Shown here piece by piece: positions 11,782 through 24,800 of a DNA stretch of 64,000 bases. The translations under genes were made by a program, and so were the position numbers. The notes under the pieces are model-generated. The model was not told the origin of the DNA. It saw nothing but the letters and a program-made list of their open reading frames with translations, and searched no databases. How positions within the stretch are numbered: the stretch's first letter is position 1; the number at the start of each line of letters is the position of its first letter. Source of the stretch: Pegea sp. RAD2-039 (taxonomy: Eukaryota > Chordata > Thaliacea > Salpida > Salpidae); the NCBI GenBank assembly GCA_034620365.1, contig JAQGEQ010000301.1, positions 124,001-188,000 on the forward strand. The letters run 5' to 3'.

Positions 11782-14700
11782 TTATGAGTTGACATTAGGC
11801 CAGGCAACATGATGATAACCAACAGTAGAGACAGGCGCCGGGCTGTAGGTAGGTTGAGAATATGGTGAGTTAACAAGAGGCAAAGTCTGAAATCGAGTTG
11901 ATGGTATCGTACAGTTAGGATATCCGTGAGAATTTACTGTTGGACGTATATAAGGTTGATAACGTGTTTGATAATGACCAGCATGCACTGGTGAATATCG
12001 CCGTTCACTACCAGATGCAGGATTATGGTTTCCATCGAAGGTATTTCCTCCTTCTAGATGATAAATGCTTTGAGCTTGCACCTGACAAGCAAGGCTAGTA
12101 GACGAGCAAGACCGTGACATGCTATGTTCTGAGTTACTAGTAACTGTTGGAGTGTTTAGGTGGGTTGTTGAACTAAGGTTATGAGCTTCATATGTTTGCG
12201 GCGATTTATAATAAGTTGGATGTTTGTTAGAATTTTGAGTTGATATGTTATCTGGTAGAAAAACATTAGGAGAACGATAATTCATACTAATATCAGTTGT
12301 TGAATGTTGTTGATTAGGAGGTGAAGCACTATTCGGATACATTTGATGTTTTAATGGTGATGCTTGTTCTGTTTTCACGTTATTAAACGCTGTTGCAGTT
12401 GAACAAGTCGAAGGTGAGTACGTCTCTGTAGCTTGAGATGGACTTGCTTTACTCGTTGAACTTGACGAACTCGAACGTAGTGGTAAATGTAACTTTGAGG
12501 TTACTTGTTGTCGGTTACTTGATGGAACATTTTGTGGAACTCGATAACCTTGTTGACGTGAATAAAACATCTGATCGTCACGTTGGCAACCACCAGCTGT
12601 CATTACTACTTCATTTCCGATAGCTTGTGTTGGATGTGTAACGTTACATTGTTGTAACCAAGATGTCACATTACATGAAGCAGCTAAACTTTCATTAAAT
12701 GTTCCACCACTTGAAAACTGTCGTGTTTGTGAAATGAAACGATTAATTGAGTCTCCATCTTTACCACTGTAGTTAGTAGCTGCTGTATACGCATCTATAT
12801 TTTCACTTGAAGCTGCAAACGGATATGATGGTTGTATATGTCCTTCTGATAATAGATTGATACTATTTGTATCCGATCTCATTATAAATCTTTCGAATTC
12901 ATCCATGTTTCCTGATGATGTAACCACAGCACAAGATTTTGAAGAATCAGATCTAACACTAGGATCGGAAATTAAACTTTCACTTGGCGAGCAATTACGC
13001 ATCGTAGTCCCGCCGTAACTAGCATCAGCTGCCATTGTGTTGATCTGTTCACCTTCAGATGATAACGGAGTCTCATTTGAACAAACTCTCATTCGATCTG
13101 AAGATGTAGCATCTGAATAAACCCGATTTGATCTTGTCTTCATCTTATTATCATTGTCACGTGACATCATTTTTAAACATAAATTCGAAGGAGAATCTGA
13201 ATCAAGATTTCGATGATGAATTGACTTCATCCCGTTCTCGAGGACTTCTCCATCGATAGAAATTGAAGGTTTCACTTCTAACTTTCGACTTTTATTCGAA
13301 GTGATTAAATGTCGTTTGTCGGAAATGGAATTTTCACTTTGTTCGTTTGCTTCATTCCCTGTTCCAGGTTTACTTGTCTTCCTACGTCGTGGTTGATACT
13401 TGTAATCAGGATGATCTCTTTTGTGTTTTACTCTCAATCGCTCTGCTTCATCGACGAATGGTTTCTTTTCCGCATCGCTGAGCAAACTGAAACAAAATCA
13501 ATTAATTATTAAAAATTGTTTCAAAATTGTCGTCAACTCAGAAACGTTTCAATTTCTTCTGATGATGTAGATGTCAGTTTTCTCAAATATCGGTTGAAGC
13601 GAATAAATGTGGCAAAAAGAAAATTAATCCGAAAATGACTTTTACTAATTATTTTGTCAACTTTTTAAGGATCAGTTGAAGCAACCAACTTTTTAAGTGT
13701 AACTCTCAATTAAGCATCTTTAATTTGAATAGAATTAACTAAACTTGCTGTCAAATACAAATAGAAAATTAAAACGAAAATGGCCGCATAAATACTCGTT
13801 TATTTAGTTTCGTAACATACTTACAGCTCAACAAACAACTTAAAATCAACTCAGATGCATTAGCAAGTCTCATTTATTTAGACGTAATCATGACGTCGTC
13901 ACGTGATCTTTTAGTGCTTAAAAAGTCTAAATGAGAAAACCAAACAGACAGATATCCCGAACTTTATATGTCTTGGAAGAAATCCTAAATTTACTTTTAT
14001 AATTAAGAGACGGTTCGAAAGTTTTTAGCTCAAATCTGTTTTTGTCCATTAGGAGATATCATCTCAAGTTTTCTATGACAGAAACAGAAATGCTCGAACC
14101 GGAAGTCCGGATAATATTGTGGTTGCCTGAAGGTAAATACTAGAACTCAACAATTCTTTTCAAAACAAACTAACGATGAACGACCTTACGTCATATCAAG
14201 AGGCTGCCTCCAGCATCTTTTCTTAATAAGATCTTCAAATTGTTCTTAATTATTAGCAACTTTTTCATCAAAAACTCACCGCCAAAGTTTGCCGAGGGTT
14301 TTGCTCAGTTCAGCATTGTGTAAATGTGGGTATTGGTCGGCCAACTTTCGTCTCGCAGCCTACAAATAAATCAAATAGAATTTCTTTATCTACAAACAAT
14401 ATGGTTTTGCATTCAATACTAATTCGCGCTGCTTACCATTTTCGAATGACATAATGTTCAATTCAAACCCACATTGTATATATAAACTTCAATTGAGTCG
14501 CTTAGATTAAATGTCAGGACATATTTGTTGATATCTTGGCTTTTACTTAATACTTTAATAACTTTTGGAATAATTACAATTGAAGATTTAGAGAAGTTAT
14601 CAGATAAAATACCCGATTATTGTATTTAGTCCCAAGCTAGAAACAAATGCTTGCTACCAAATCATTTAATGCCTTTGAGCTATTTTAGATGAAAACTCAG

Positions 14701-15560
14701 TAATAAGTTGATATTAACCAACAAATTTATTGCTTACAAACTCAATGTGATGAATTTGAAAAAGATTTGAAATAAATCAGAAGTTCAATTAGAAAAGTTG
14801 TTAGCGTCGGCGACGATTAAAAGCTGAACAATTAATTCGTGACAAGAAATCGATTTTTCAATTTATTTATTCGATTACAAGTTAATAAAAGAAAAATTCG
14901 TACCTGAGCCCAAACCATAAAAGCATTCATCGGGCGCTTGACATGAGGCTTCGATTTCTGTCCACTATTCATCTTCATCGGCATCGGAACTAACGTCCAA
15001 TCATAACCTTTCAATACCTGACTGACGGCTTCTTTGATATCATTTGATCCTTCGTTATTAATTTCTTCATTTTCTATTCTTGATTCTTCACATTTTCTAC
15101 TCAAATCTGAACTAAGCTTTTTGGCTGACTTGTAAGGAACAGTGGCGTACAACTCCACCTCTTTTGGTTTTGGTAATTCTTTTGATTGGTTCTTACCTCC
15201 TGTTAAAACTGTATCAACATCTTCAATCTTAGGGAGATGATCATTTTGAAAAGGATAGATTAGAAGATTAGTTTGACTAGCCATTGAAGATTCTGTATCT
15301 AGAACTTCAGCTGCTGCTTCTACTCCATTGCAGTTGTTTATATTACTATTGTTATTGTTGTTGTTATTCGAAAAAGGACTAGCACTGTCACTGGTCGGAT
15401 TTTGCATGCAACTATCTGTCCATTGACGATGACCTATATGTTCGATATCTGATGTAATTGGCGACACAGAGGCGGGCCAACTACCAACATTGGACACTTG
15501 ACTTGTAAGGCCGTACACATTCGGCAGTTTACATTCACCAATCAACATCTCTTTGTTCAT
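11782..15560 (-). CDS. SoxE: SoxE (Sox8/9/10-type) HMG-box transcription factor
   Basis: Sequence-specific DNA-binding transcription factor acting in the nucleus. Three coding exons, all in frame: 14904-15560, 14280-14359 and 11782-13486, giving 813 aa. The ATG is at 15558-15560. Residues 174-196 ([19 protein letters not shown]) are the SoxE-specific dimerisation domain. The HMG box starts at about residue 206 ([14 protein letters not shown]), continues through [18 protein letters not shown] and GKLWR, and ends near 282 with the basic motif RRRK. The two introns (544 and 793 bp) split the box after VWAQ and inside the R of LWR, as in vertebrate SOX9. EFERF at about 441-445 resembles the K2 core, and VKTEQASP at about 616 matches the conserved SoxE SUMO site. 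An Asn run lies at 65-74. The protein is much longer than vertebrate SOX9/10 (roughly 470-510 aa) because of a Ser/Thr-rich region after the box. Identity as SoxE is very secure; assignment to 8, 9 or 10 is not meaningful here. Confidence 0.97.
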
Positions 15561-15824
15561 TATCGGTAGAACAACTGTTGGACTAAAATACTGTCTCTTT
15601 CATCAAAAGACAACAAACTTCTCTCTAGTAGTACTTCTACCCAGCAATATTTAGCTGGTTCTGAAATTAGCTTTATCTAATTTATTAAATACAAACTTCA
15701 CTTCAATAAAAACTTCTTTTTTCTTCTTTGCGATGCTTCGTAGCTCTCTAGCGCCCGACGTTTCTCGCTGATTAGTGATAAAGTTTAAGAGTAGTTTATC
15801 TATCTGTTCAACTCTAGTTAGACA

Positions 15825-15870
15825 AGTGCGAACAAACAGAGTCGTACTTGAAGCTTATAAATCCGTCACG
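15825..15870 (-). promoter_or_regulatory. possible SoxE core promoter
   Basis: On the minus strand, TTTATAAG at about 15855-15862 resembles a TATA box and would place a transcription start about 270 nt upstream of the SoxE ATG. The surrounding 15.72-16.02 kb is GC-richer than the neighbouring DNA and contains CG-rich bits, a TG run and a polypurine stretch (about 15935-15970). A different possibility is a spliced 5' leader: GACAGTATTTTAG, ending about 22 nt upstream of the ATG, looks like an acceptor. Confidence 0.2.
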
Positions 15871-18800
15871 CACTGTTGATGACGAGCGCGCGTCTACTGT
15901 AGTGTGTGTGTAATACTTGAAGCTATATCGAAGTCGAAAAAAGAAAAAAAGAAAAAAAGGAAAAAAAGCGATGATGACGAAGACTCAATCGAACTCACTT
16001 TCACGTCATCGCGTTTCGGCGATTGAATATTTCCTTGTAAATCTCAAATCGCTTTTTCACGATTTTCTATCAAATCTTTAGAAGTATTTGACTCTAAAAC
16101 GGTCAACTTGATATCAATTCTATACTTAAAACAGCTGATTCGGATTGAGGCGACTCGAAATTCTATCTGAGGATTATTTTCAGATATTTCGGTTCAAATT
16201 CGAATCAGAAAAACAATTTTTCGGAAATTGACGAAGTTCAAAGAGACGGTTTTGTAGAAGGAGGAGGTTTGTTGATTTATTCATGACATGAACAGCTGCA
16301 GGTATCGCAATTGAATCCATCGCTAGATAAAGGAGACATTACATAAAAGTTGCAAAAAAAACTCACAAAACATCCCCACACAATGCCGACAACGGAAATG
16401 GTAATTCCTTCGTTTCTACTTCAAATATTAACATCAAAAAAACTTCTGTGTTGAATCTTACATCTCATTATCTTGTTTATTGGTTACAAATGAAAAGATT
16501 GAATTGATTTTCATTCTTTTTACTTTTCATCATGAACAGATCTTCATAATTTTCTTTGTATCTGTTTCGAACACAGCGAGAAATATATCAATTCAACCCT
16601 ATAAGCAAATTGTGAGAAAATGGAGATATCGTCTTTGATATTTCTTAATTATTTTTATGTTGTTTACAAGTTTATATCTTTAAGAATAATTTCAATATTT
16701 TTAAATAATAATTCATCTTTACGTTTGAAGATAGATATTTCATGAAAGGATTTTTCTTCAAAATCATTACCATAATGTTCATTGTATCATTTTAAATGTG
16801 AATTTAATCTCATATAAGTTTATGAAAAAGTTTTTTTAAATTTTTCGAGTTCTGTTTGAGACCTATACTTAAAATTTAAGTTCTTTTTTCCGATTTTGTT
16901 TTTCTTTATGGAACAATTCATTTCAAACTGATATTTAAACTCCTAAAAAGATTTCAGCTTCTCATTTTTACGTTGATATTAAACCAGTATTTTGGTTTTT
17001 ATTTTCCGGATAAAATTTTAAAGTTGAAATTAAAGAAAAATAATTAATTAAAAGTTGAGAGTGTCGACTTCAGTTCCATTCAAATCGAATTTCAATTTAA
17101 CTTTATCTTCTAATCACAATTTCATGTTTGATATAAATAGCTACAAAATACCAATCAATGATTTCTTAATCTGATTATTTTCAGAATTTCACTGAAACCT
17201 TTCCTATTTGCTCAACTAATTAAAAACATTTTTTACAAATTTGTAGCTTAATAAAAGAAAAACATGAAATTTTGTGAATAATTCAAATCTACGGATCAGA
17301 AGAATTGAATTCTATAAACAGATATTCTGAAGACAAGGCGTGCATTGAAAAGATGACTCCAAGAAAAACAGAAAGTTTTTCAAAAATATTTTTTTTTGAA
17401 TATTTACAAAATTCAGTGAAAATAAATTGATGAAAATAAAATCATTTTTTTTTAAATCATTTTCTGTTTAACTAAATAAAAAAATGAAATTAGTAAGTTA
17501 GATAGATCTTAAAAAATCTTTCTTGTTTCAGAAAAGTCTTCAAATATTTTCTTCTTCTCCATTTTATTAAAAACATCAGAAGATTTTTTTGGATAAAATT
17601 CCAATTTATCAAACCATCGACTTAATTCAAACATTTTTTGAAAATTATTTGATTTTATTTAAGTTTTTTTTAATTATAATTGTTACAGTAAAGAAACTGT
17701 TTTAAACTTAATCATCAGCCACCACATGAATGACAAAACCTTCAGAAAACAAAGAAGCCCTTTCAAAGATTTCATCATTCAAGGCTTTGTGGGTTAAATG
17801 TTTCTTTCTTAAACTTGTTTATCAGCTTTCTTTGCAAGAGATTTATATTTAAATGTAACCGTTTCGATTACCTAACATATCTAAAGCTTTCGTTTATATT
17901 TCTAATACCAAATTTAATCTGTAATTTGTTAAAAACAAACTGAAAATACGAATTAAAAGCAATATTGTAAATCTAACACGAAATTTCGATTGTTCAATTT
18001 ATTCACGAATAAAAATTCTGAAATATAATTGATTTTTGTTAACAAGTGAAAAAGATGATTAAATAAAAGTTTATAAAATTTTCAGCAGCTGCTTGTAGGA
18101 TTGAATATTTAGATTAATTGAGTTTCCAGGAAGAAATTTAGTTTATCACAAATAGAGTGATTGATGAATATTTTGAAATATAATTGAGTCTTATAGAAAA
18201 GAGTTCTTGAAAAAATATTGATGTAAAGCTTGTAGGTAATCAAATATTTGAATAAGTTTTAATTATTTCAGATATTAAGCAAAATTAGCAAAAAGAAAAT
18301 GTTTAAAGAAATGAATTTATCAAAATAAAGTTTTCTTTCGATTTGGTTTTTAATTACTTTTAAAATTTTATATTTTTTATCAAAGTGTAATTTCACTACA
18401 AAGTCATGTTGGATGTTGATGAACGGTTTCCTACTTCTGATCTGATCTGACTTTTTTATTTATCTTTCAAATTAGAGCACAAAGATCAACTATTTGTTTT
18501 CAGTTATTTTTAGCAAATTAATACTTTCTTAACAGAATTAAATATCTTAAAAACTAGACAAAAAGTTGTTCAACAAATTGTAAAAGACAAATATAAAGTT
18601 GTAAAGATTTCTACAAAGTAAACCATAATCACACTAATTTGTCAATTAAATTTGAGATTTGTTAATCTTGATATCACAAATTTCATGCTTTCTTACATAA
18701 TATTCGTTCTGTGGTTTTAAAAATCAACTTTCAGCCAATTCCTAGTCGTTTACGAGGTCGATGACTACCTGGGTAAAGTATGACGTCAAATAGTTAACCA

Positions 18801-21800
18801 CAATTCTTTGATTTAAGTAAATACTTACAAAACACTGTTTCTTTGTATTTCATATCTTTGGCTTGCTACATATGCAAAAATATCTTCCAAAAATAAACTT
18901 GTAAGACAACTACAAACGTCGCACCCTTTATCAGGATAACCGAAACACTTCACTGTCATAATCTAATGTCTACGGTTTTTAGAAATCATTTTTCGTCTAT
19001 TTGTGTATGGAGATTATGGTCTTTAAAATATAAGCTTTGAAAATGATAATTTCAAGCAAACTTATTTACTTTGGAAGCTGTACTTGAAGAAAGTTCAAAC
19101 TTTTCTTGTTTTTAACTAAATTGTGGGACTGAAGGTCCATTAAACATTTTTTTGTAAGATACATTCAGATATTTTCTAAATTGAAATTATATTTCAGTCA
19201 AATCATCAATGGTTTTATATTTCTAAATATTTTTTTAATTTAAATAATCAATTATTAAAAGGAAATTATTGTAGATGCGATTTAGTTACAGATTTTACTT
19301 CAATTTACATCTTACAAACAATTAAATAAAGCTTATGGTTTCATAAAGAAAATTATCTATAAATTTTTTAATGAGATTTATCAGAATAGAAATAAAATTT
19401 TGATTTGGTTTCATTTATTGTGAAATTGAAAAACTTTTAAAAAATCTGCAAAAAATATTTACATCAAAAAATTGATGGAAAAAAATTTAAAAATTTTTAT
19501 TGAAATTTGATTATTTAGTTTTAATTTTTATATATTTTGGTTGAAACAAGTTTTTGTACATCAACATTTAGATCAAAAATAGTAGCTTTGACCTTGAGAA
19601 TTATGAATTATGTTGAGATAATGAACATCTTTGTAATTTCAAATATCATTTCTTTGAAGGTAAACAATTTTTATATTTTTCATTGCGGGCATCCTGAAAA
19701 AATTTTAAATATAAGTTAATCGTTTAGAAGTAAATTTTCGACAAGTTTATTTGTAAAGAAAATAAAAGTTTCAACTTTTTATCTATAATTGATTTAAAAT
19801 TTAATCTTTGAAATTATTTACTAACTTTTATATTATTTCTATTTTTATGTAAAAAACTTAGAAATGAATTTGAAACAATTAAGTTAAAAATAAATGATCA
19901 ACAGAAGCTTGTTGTTAGTTTAATTCAACAAGAAATTTGATATCCATTAAGTGACGGTAATTTATTTTAACTGAAAATTTGCCGTAAAACTTCAGAAAGA
20001 TCAAACGAAGATGCAAACAGATCTTATTTATACTTTAGTTAAAAATAACTTTAGAATTTGCTGTAAAAAGCCTTGCATCCGCTTCTTGTAATAATTCTTA
20101 TTATTTTATTTAAATTATTTCCTATTTATTATTATGGTTATAACTGTTATTGAATAATTTTATTTTCAAATCTATTTTAAAAATTCTTAATTTCTCAACT
20201 GAAAGATGAAATTGAAGTTATAATTAAAATATTTCGAAGAGGTGAACATTTGTTTGTTTTTCCTTTTTAATCAAAATTAAGTTTTCAAAGATTTTAAGAT
20301 TAAAAAATTCTAACTTTGAGATCTTGAAATAATCAAAAGTTGTTTTCAGTTTTTGTGAAAAAGTCATTTTTTTAATTGATTTGAATTCAGTTTGGAAAGA
20401 AAATGGCGGAAATGGTAAAGAAATCTGATTTATTGGAATTTAGTGAAGATTTGATAAGATTTGATTAACTACAAAATATTCAATTTTATGTGATAAATTT
20501 CTAGATTGTTTCTTGATAAGTAAAAAATGAAATATTTTCAAAATAGTTTGCTTCAAAACCAAAATATTACAAATAGTGTGACGTTATCGTTACTAAAATA
20601 AATGCAATTAAAAAGTTCAGTTGTAGCAACAGTAGAACAATAGGGCATCTTAGGTTGACGTATCTGTAGCTTTACAGGTAAGCTAAGCCGCTGTAGCTGT
20701 TGCAAGGAAATATTTTAATGTTCAATTTAATAATAGATTTGACTAAATGCTCAAATTCTATCTTTAAACAAAAAATCTGAGATTAAAAGAAATTTGAAAA
20801 CTAAAGCAAGTAAAGAAATAGAAAATTTTGATGATGATGAAAACGTAAAGATCACATATAAGATAGTTTCTTGTTGTTGATATATACACAAAAAAGTTCT
20901 TTGTAGTTCAACAATAAAATTTGCAACTAAAACTACTTTTTTATTTCATGTAGTCACGCACCAACAACAATTTTGCGTCAAATTGAATCTAATAAAGAGT
21001 TTCTTGTAGCTGAGTCAGATCTATTCAGAGATAAAAAAATATGATTTTTATTCAGAATATTCATTTGTTGTAAATTTATGATTTTCATTACCAGTTTATA
21101 AAGATCGGTTTTTGGTTGTCAGTAATAAAAGTAAATTTTGTGTCTTCAACAGTTTTAAAGAGCTTGTGAAGATTCATCGTATGCTTGCATCTTTCATAGT
21201 TTTATTTGATCATAACAACTCCTGATTAAAGATGATTCAATTATCCATGTTGTCGACCAACAAACATTTATTTAAGAATTTTTTAAAACTCAATTTTCAG
21301 GTCTTAACTCCCAAACTTTTCAATGAGTCACAATTTAATAGAATTTGAAATAGAGTTACGTTTACAACTTCAAACTTTTTCTATTCAGAAAAATGTATCT
21401 AACAATACAATTGGTTGTTTCTTTTGATATGTTGTTCAGAGTTATCGGTTTTATTAATAATTCAAACTTTTATGAAAAAAAATAGCAACTTATCCGAATT
21501 AGAAGTATTTTTTGTTGAAAAGAAAACTTCTCATTGTAGTTTAATTACATGCTATTAATTATAATCACTAAAATCCTTCAAAATTTCAGCTTGTTTGAAA
21601 CAATAACCGTTTTTATCTTTCTGCAGTTTTATTTCTGTCTTGAAAAAGATGAGGCTTCAACTTTCAACTTCTTCTATTTCTAGAAAATCTCTGAAAGTTG
21701 AGAAAAATTTTAATGGAAATTTTGTAATTTAGAAATAAAAATAGAAAATGATTAATTCAATCAGTAATTATGTGATTAAAACCAACAATTTTCTATCCTA

Positions 21801-24800
21801 AGAGTCAAATTAAGACTTTTAAAGACAAGATATTGACAAGATTTTGTTGTTTTTCAGGGTTTCTAAATAAAAAACTTTCATTTTTTACGATTTGAACAAA
21901 TTTCAATAATTACTCAAAAAAATTTCAAATTGAAATAAATAAATTATTTGAAGTAAACTAAACTTAATAATAAAAATCTTTTTTATAAGACTCCTTTATA
22001 AGGGAGATACTGACAACAAATAAGGAACAATTTTGTAAATTCAACGATGTTGTAAGTTTGAAGGATTAATATTCATCCGCCGATAAACTCAATAAAAAAT
22101 CATTATAAAAACTTGATCAAGTTTTTACATTTGAAAGTTTTTAGTAAATGTTGATTTATTCACTTCAAATCTAAAAAGGATTTATTGCTGATAATTAAAT
22201 AGATGTTTCCAGGTAAGAAGTGAGATAAACGAAGTTTTCAGCAAAAGTTCTTCAGATTCGTGAAGATTCTGATGAAGAACAACAAATTGTTGTGAAATTG
22301 AATCACAAAAATCATTTTCGAATTCATATTTGTGTCTTTTTCTCAAAACAAAAATCTTTTACTAATTATTCTAGATATGAAAGAAATTTTTGTTATTTTT
22401 AAAAGACTTCAGTTGTGATGATTGAGACGCGCGGTTATCGGTTAGTTTACTGCAAACGGAAATTGACTTCTAAATATCTGAAATTTACAAAATAAATAAT
22501 CTCTCAGAATTTAATATTTTTATTTTTGTAGAAATTAACACCAGAAAACTTCGTGGAGAAAATATAAGATGAGATCATGGCAAAGTTCTTTTTATTTTTA
22601 GAGTAACAAACAACTATCTTTGAAATATCTTCGACGAAAGTCAGAGTTTAAAAAGCTTTGAAATTAAAACTGACTAAATTATTAGCGTTTAATTTCAATG
22701 AAATTTTTGCTTGACAGTTTCATTACTTTATTAAAAGTATTTAACAAAACTTCTTTCTAATAGTTTTTCAAGATTAAAATCTTTAAGAAAATTAATTTAG
22801 TTGATGAAGAAAATGTTTGCAAAAGTCAACGAATGATTCATTTGTAGATTGAAGATTACTTCTGATGTATTCTCAGATTATTAAGAGAAATTATTTTATG
22901 TAAATTTATGAATAATTTAAATTTATTCAAAATGTTTTTAAAACATCAAAAAAAATATTGAAAATTTAAGAAGAAAAATAAAATGAATAAATTCAATTTT
23001 GATCTAAAAGAGATTTCCATCGATGAAGTTATGTTTAGATGAAGATGTTTATAAAAATTAAACATTTATATTATGAACATAAATTGGTAGAAGAAGACCC
23101 GTTTTCAATTTGTCGTTTGATTGATTAATTGAAAATCTGTCCTCAGGGGTTGTACTCAGTCATGACTTTAGTAAAGAAACTCGCTTGATGGTTTGTATCA
23201 GTGGTTTTCAATCACTTCTCAAATAGATATTTCTCGCTCCTGTTTATCTAACTTGAAGTTGGTTTTGAGTGAATCACACACAAATATGAATCATTTTTAT
23301 TTTATTCGAATCATTTTTTTTCAACAATTGAATCTTTCAGTTATTCGTTGAGTCCTAAGTTTTATATCCAATAAACAAATTTTGAAAATTAATCAAAATA
23401 CTTTTCAAACTTCGAACTTAAAACCATTTGAACAATAAAAGCTTTACAAGCTGGAAGCTTAAAAGTAATAAAGGTTATTAACAGTAAACTGAAATAATCA
23501 AATAATTAAAATATCTTTTTAAGAAATGATTCATTACTTGAATATTAAGTTTTGTTTTCTTTACTTCAAATAAGTTCTTTTTCGAATTTAGACATTGAAA
23601 AAGTTAGAAATAAATCAGAAATTTTTTGAACAAGTAACTAAAACAATTAATCACAAAAAAAAATGTTAAAAAACTTTTGAATCAACAACAGAATCATTTT
23701 TCTAAAAAAGTTTTAAAGTTAAAATACTTAAGATCAAAGAACGAAGATAAAAAGTAGTTTTCAAAAAACTTCCTAAATGTTAAAATAAATTTATTAAAAT
23801 TATAAATTCTGAAATTTTAAGTAAAAATACTTGATACTTATATCTTCAAAAGTAAGTTGAAAGGTTAGAAAATACATTAGCATAAAAAAACCATTACAAA
23901 TTTCTCAGATAAAAAGATATATTGTGTTTAAAGATTTGTAAAACTTTTTAAACATGTAATGATGTATATTAAGATCTGTTTGAAAATAAATTGTTGCAAC
24001 TCAAGGCTAAAAATATTCTTATCAAAAAATTTTGTGGATGTATAAGCAGTCTATCAAATTAGCAGCCACCTGTATTAAAAAGTTCTCTAAAAATAAGTCT
24101 TCATCAATTCATTGACGCTCACATTCTTCTGATCGATTTAAGATCGAATTTTGTAGATAAGTGTTTGATAAGAATTGCAAAAGCGTCAATATATGGACAA
24201 ACCTGTTGAGATAAAGTATCTGATTAATTCAGAGGATGTTTTATTTGTGGCTGTTATACTTGTTTATCTAGATGTAAATCTTAAAACACTGCATTCATTC
24301 ATTACATCCTTAGCTACCCGTAGAGAAATCGCGATCATGACGTCATTAAACATCTTTTTCAATTATTTACTGGAAAATTAGATGAAGATTATAATATTTT
24401 TACTTCTTAAATTGAAACATTTGAGCTTAAATATTCTTTAAAACAGAAATTTGACGTAATTTCCCATTTTTACAAGAATTTAAATGTAAGAAAGTTTGAA
24501 GATAATTGCGATTATTAAGCTACTATCATTTCTGCTTCAGTTATAAATATAGTTTTCTTGAAATATATTTTTGAGTAGTTTGAAAATTTCTAATTAAATT
24601 TTCTTGTAGAAATTATTTCTTTGACACATATAATTTTTACAAAAATACTAGGTTTGTTTCTATAGCATTAAACAATCAATTTTCTTATTATCAGAAAACT
24701 ATAGTATGTGTTTATATAAAAATTATACATAAATATATTTTATAAGAAATTCTCTGGTCAATTTTTTAATTTTTTATTTATCAAAATCGATTACTGACTT

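Noticed and set aside
12438-13512. Plus-strand open frames opposite the SoxE last exon
   Set aside because: Antisense shadows of a well-supported coding exon.
20600-20705. Possible hairpin/microRNA-like inverted repeat around GTAGCAACAG and CTGTTGCAA
   Set aside because: Only about seven contiguous pairs, and the rest does not fold into a convincing precursor.
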